A stretch of DNA of 7,501 nt from UBA826 sp045564655 (GTDB lineage: Bacteria > Chloroflexota > Dehalococcoidia > Lucifugimonadales > UBA826). Both the position numbers and the translations under genes were made by a program. Location of the stretch: contig JBJLGX010000018.1 of the NCBI GenBank assembly GCA_045564655.1, forward strand, positions 1-7,501. Direction: 5' to 3'. Of the stretch, positions 6,418 through 7,501 are shown in pieces. The notes under the pieces were generated by a model. That model had not been told where the DNA came from. It worked only from the letters and a program-made list of their open reading frames with translations, and searched no databases. How positions within the stretch are numbered: the first letter of the stretch is position 1; each line of letters begins with the position of its first letter.

Positions 6418-6503
6418 TGGTGCCGAAGGTGAGACTCGAACTCACATGGGTGTTACCCCACCGGTTTTTGAGACCGGCGCGTCTACCATTCCGCCACTTC
6501 GGC
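6418..6503 (-). tRNA. tRNA-Leu, anticodon CAA
   Basis: An 86-nt class II tRNA with all arms visible on the minus strand. The acceptor stem GCCGAAG/CTTCGGC is perfect (6503-6497 with 6428-6422). The discriminator is A (6421) and CCA is encoded (6420-6418). The anticodon stem CCGGT/ACCGG closes loop CTCAAAA, giving anticodon CAA at 6470-6468, which reads UUG. The long variable arm folds as GGGT-AAC-ACCC. The T arm is GTGAG-TTCGAGT-CTCAC. The long variable arm, discriminator A and A after the anticodon fit leucine. It lies between lexA and the ADP-ribosylglycohydrolase gene, same strand as both. Confidence 0.97.
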
Positions 6504-6514
6504 ATTGAGTCAAT

Positions 6515-6545
6515 ATAGTACTGCAAAACTATATCTATTTGCCAA
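6515..6545 (-). promoter_or_regulatory. Possible promoter of tRNA-Leu
   Basis: On the minus strand, TTGGCA (6545-6540) and TACTAT (6520-6515) stand in the 63-bp gap between the lexA stop and the tRNA. The -10 would start transcription a few bases before the tRNA 5' end, as expected for a tRNA promoter. The 19-bp spacer is longer than ideal, so read-through from lexA remains possible. Confidence 0.4.
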
Positions 6546-6566
6546 TTTTAATAGTGGCGGAACTTT

Positions 6567-7211
6567 TTAGAAGCTTCTCATAACACCAACAACTCTGCCC
6601 TTAACGGCAACGTTGCTGGCAGGGACGACAATAGGGTTCATTTGGGAATTCGCAGGAACCAAGTGAACATTTTCACCTTGTAAGTAAAAATGTTTGAGAG
6701 TTGCTTCTTCTTCATTTTTTAACCAAGCTGCAACCATTTCGCCATTTCGCGCTTGTTCTGTGGGTTCGATTAAAACTAAATCTCCGTCTCCTACAAGGGC
6801 ATCTATCATTGATTCCCCTTTAACTTTAAGTCCAAACACATTATCTTTTCCTTTTGTTAAAGATGTAGGTATATCAACATTGTCAAAGTCGGCATTATTC
6901 CATGACCCTGAGTCAGATATAGGCAAAGGGCTTCCGGCAGCTATATTTCCAAGAATAGGAACAGAAGTTAATTTGTTCACGATAGAGGAAGTTGTGTCTT
7001 TTAATATTTCTATTCCGCGAGAGACCTCCCTTTTTCTCTGAAGGTATCCTTCACGTTCTAGTATTTGTAGATTGTAATCAACTACTGAGGTTGAACTTAT
7101 TTCACAGCCATTTTGAATATCTCTTACTGTGGGAGGATAACTGTTTTCTGAGACAAAATCTTGAATATATTTCAGCATTTCTTGCTGTCTTTTAGATAAA
7201 GGTCTTTTCAC
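6567..7211 (-). CDS. lexA: LexA repressor (SOS regulator, self-cleaving)
   Basis: Transcriptional repressor of the SOS response; RecA-stimulated self-cleavage relieves repression after DNA damage. The product is 214 residues. The N-terminal winged-helix DNA-binding domain spans about 1-70, with P-P-T-V-R-D-I at 26-32 and recognition helix S-S-T-S-V-V-D-Y-N-L (39-48). The cleavage site is Ala92-Gly93 in I-A-A-G, the nucleophile is Ser134 in G-E-S-M, and the general base is Lys173 in A-T-L-K-H. The usual G-R-V-V-G-V-M-R ending is present. Nothing essential is missing. I place the start at GTG 7211, not at ATG 7235, because AAGGAG lies six bases before the GTG (and would otherwise be codons 5-6 of an odd extension) and because LexA proteins normally begin just before L-S-x-R-Q. 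Its promoter carries two matching operator-like sites, so it is very probably autoregulated. Confidence 0.96.
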   Translation of the reverse strand: MKRPLSKRQQEMLKYIQDFVSENSYPPTVRDIQNGCEISSTSVVDYNLQILEREGYLQRKREVSRGIEILKDTTSSIVNKLTSVPILGNIAAGSPLPISDSGSWNNADFDNVDIPTSLTKGKDNVFGLKVKGESMIDALVGDGDLVLIEPTEQARNGEMVAAWLKNEEEATLKHFYLQGENVHLVPANSQMNPIVVPASNVAVKGRVVGVMRSF

Positions 7212-7217
7212 GCGTAA

Positions 7218-7223
7218 CTCCTT
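7218..7223 (-). promoter_or_regulatory. Shine-Dalgarno that places the lexA start at GTG 7211
   Basis: AAGGAG on the minus strand, six bases before GTG 7211. The upstream ATG 7235 has no comparable signal and falls inside the second LexA-like operator. Confidence 0.85.
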
Positions 7224-7228
7224 TAATA

Positions 7229-7242
7229 AGTACATTTGTCCT
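7229..7242. promoter_or_regulatory. Second LexA-type operator, downstream of the lexA start point
   Basis: On the plus strand this reads AGTACATTTGTCCT. It matches the minus-strand sequence of the main operator (AGTACATTAGTTCT) at 12 of 14 positions, in inverted orientation. Site centres (7235.5 and 7266.5) are 31 bp apart, about three turns of the helix, so two LexA dimers would sit on the same face. It falls just downstream of the predicted transcription start near 7247. Confidence 0.6.
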
Positions 7243-7253
7243 AATAAAGATAA

Positions 7254-7281
7254 ATTATCAGAACTAATGTACTTGTGTCAA
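7254..7281 (-). promoter_or_regulatory. lexA promoter
   Basis: Minus strand: TTGACA (7281-7276), a 16-bp spacer, then GATAAT (7259-7254) preceded by T. The -35 matches the sigma-70 consensus fully and the -10 at five of six. Transcription should start near 7247, giving a leader of about 36 bases that contains the SD of the GTG start. Confidence 0.8.
7260..7273. promoter_or_regulatory. LexA operator inside the lexA promoter
   Basis: AGAACTAATGTACT on the plus strand is an imperfect palindrome. It fits the Gram-positive-type SOS box GAAC-N4-GTTC with a single deviation (GTAC in the second arm). It occupies almost the whole spacer between -35 and -10, where a bound repressor would block RNA polymerase. 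Confidence 0.75.
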
Positions 7282-7339
7282 GTTTTTTTTGGTATGTATT
7301 TACGCAGGCTATTTTTAATATCATCTTTTATGAATCTAA

Positions 7340-7369
7340 TTGACCCACGGAATTATACGGTGCTACGAT
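7340..7369 (+). promoter_or_regulatory. Putative promoter of the rightward lipoprotein gene
   Basis: TTGACC (7340-7345) and TACGAT (7364-7369) are separated by 18 bp, with an extended -10 TGC at 7361-7363. Transcription would start near 7376, leaving a leader of about 35 bases that ends in AGGAGAG at 7400-7406. A direct repeat GATATTA lies at 7367-7373 and 7382-7388, over the -10 and start-point region. Nothing else was recognised between it and the lexA promoter. Confidence 0.5.
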
Positions 7370-7410
7370 ATTATGTATAGTGATATTAACCTACGGTTTA
7401 GGAGAGTATT

Positions 7411-7501
7411 TTGAAGAAATTAATTATTTCAATGTCCTTACTAGTTGTTATTTTTAGCTTAGTTGCTTGTGGTGACGATGTTCCCCCTAAGGGAGATCAC
7501 A
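7411..7501 (+). CDS. Lipoprotein, N-terminal signal peptide only (cut by window edge)
   Basis: Only 30 codons are inside the window. They read from TTG 7411, which has AGGAGAG at 7400-7406, four bases upstream. The product starts M-K-K-L-I-I, continues with a hydrophobic stretch (about residues 4-18), and has a lipobox L-V-A-C with Cys20 as the lipidated residue, followed by G-D-D, a common opening of lipoproteins in this kind of genome. The mature protein is therefore exported and membrane-anchored, but its function cannot be told: substrate-binding proteins of transporters and secreted enzymes both start like this. It is the only plus-strand gene here, divergent from lexA across a spacer of 199 bp. 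Confidence 0.8.
   Translation, partial: MKKLIISMSLLVVIFSLVACGDDVPPKGDH

Noticed and set aside
6569..6578. Perfect 10-bp palindrome AGAAGCTTCT overlapping the lexA stop codon
   Set aside because: It has no loop and is followed on the minus strand by A-rich, not T-rich, sequence, so it is not an intrinsic terminator.
6694..7041. Plus-strand open frame of 115 codons opposite lexA
   Set aside because: lexA is unambiguous on the other strand; this is its shadow.
7282..7290. T-rich run between the divergent promoters, considered as a terminator tail
   Set aside because: No hairpin precedes it in either direction, and it lies just upstream of the lexA -35, where no transcript is expected to end.

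Overview
This is an AT-rich bacterial window. Nearly all genes lie on the minus strand; one lipoprotein gene, cut by the right edge, lies on the plus strand. The gene set suggests an uncultured marine Chloroflexota (Dehalococcoidia/SAR202-like). The basis is the cyclophilin with its typical N-terminal extension, the style of LexA, an amidohydrolase_2 with a DSQVH motif, an SDR, a cis-CaaD-like tautomerase, and frequent TTG starts with good Shine-Dalgarno (SD) sequences. This assignment is inferred from resemblance to remembered families, not from a search.

Layout, right to left (the direction of most transcription). At 7212-7410 two promoters diverge. The leftward one drives lexA (6567-7211) and carries a LexA-type operator exactly between its -35 and -10, with a second, inverted, 12/14-identical copy about three helical turns downstream. 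The rightward one drives a lipoprotein gene that starts with TTG at 7411. After lexA comes tRNA-Leu(CAA) (6418-6503, CCA encoded). Only 24 nt further on begins an ADP-ribosylglycohydrolase-family gene (5452-6393), followed by a metal-dependent amidohydrolase (4579-5415). A perfect TATAAT box then precedes a 762-residue, cysteine-rich, zinc-metallopeptidase-like lipoprotein (2239-4527). The rest forms a compact minus-strand run: SDR oxidoreductase (1398-2174), a two-helix membrane protein (1105-1356), a cyclophilin peptidyl-prolyl isomerase (569-1084), a tautomerase-fold protein that has lost its catalytic residues (175-522), and a cis-CaaD-like tautomerase that keeps Pro1 and His28 and runs off the left edge (1-155).

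How the genes may work together. LexA probably represses itself through the two operators. The tRNA, glycohydrolase and amidohydrolase may share a transcript. The two tautomerase genes are 19 nt apart and look like a catalytic/non-catalytic paralogue pair. SDR, amidohydrolase and tautomerase are enzyme types common in small-molecule catabolism, but no substrate can be read from the sequence. The points most worth following up are the degenerate tautomerase pair, the paired LexA operators, the lexA-like core of the metallopeptidase promoter, and the metallopeptidase itself. No CRISPR array, insertion sequence, phage gene or integrase was seen, and no gene-free stretch exceeds 300 bases.
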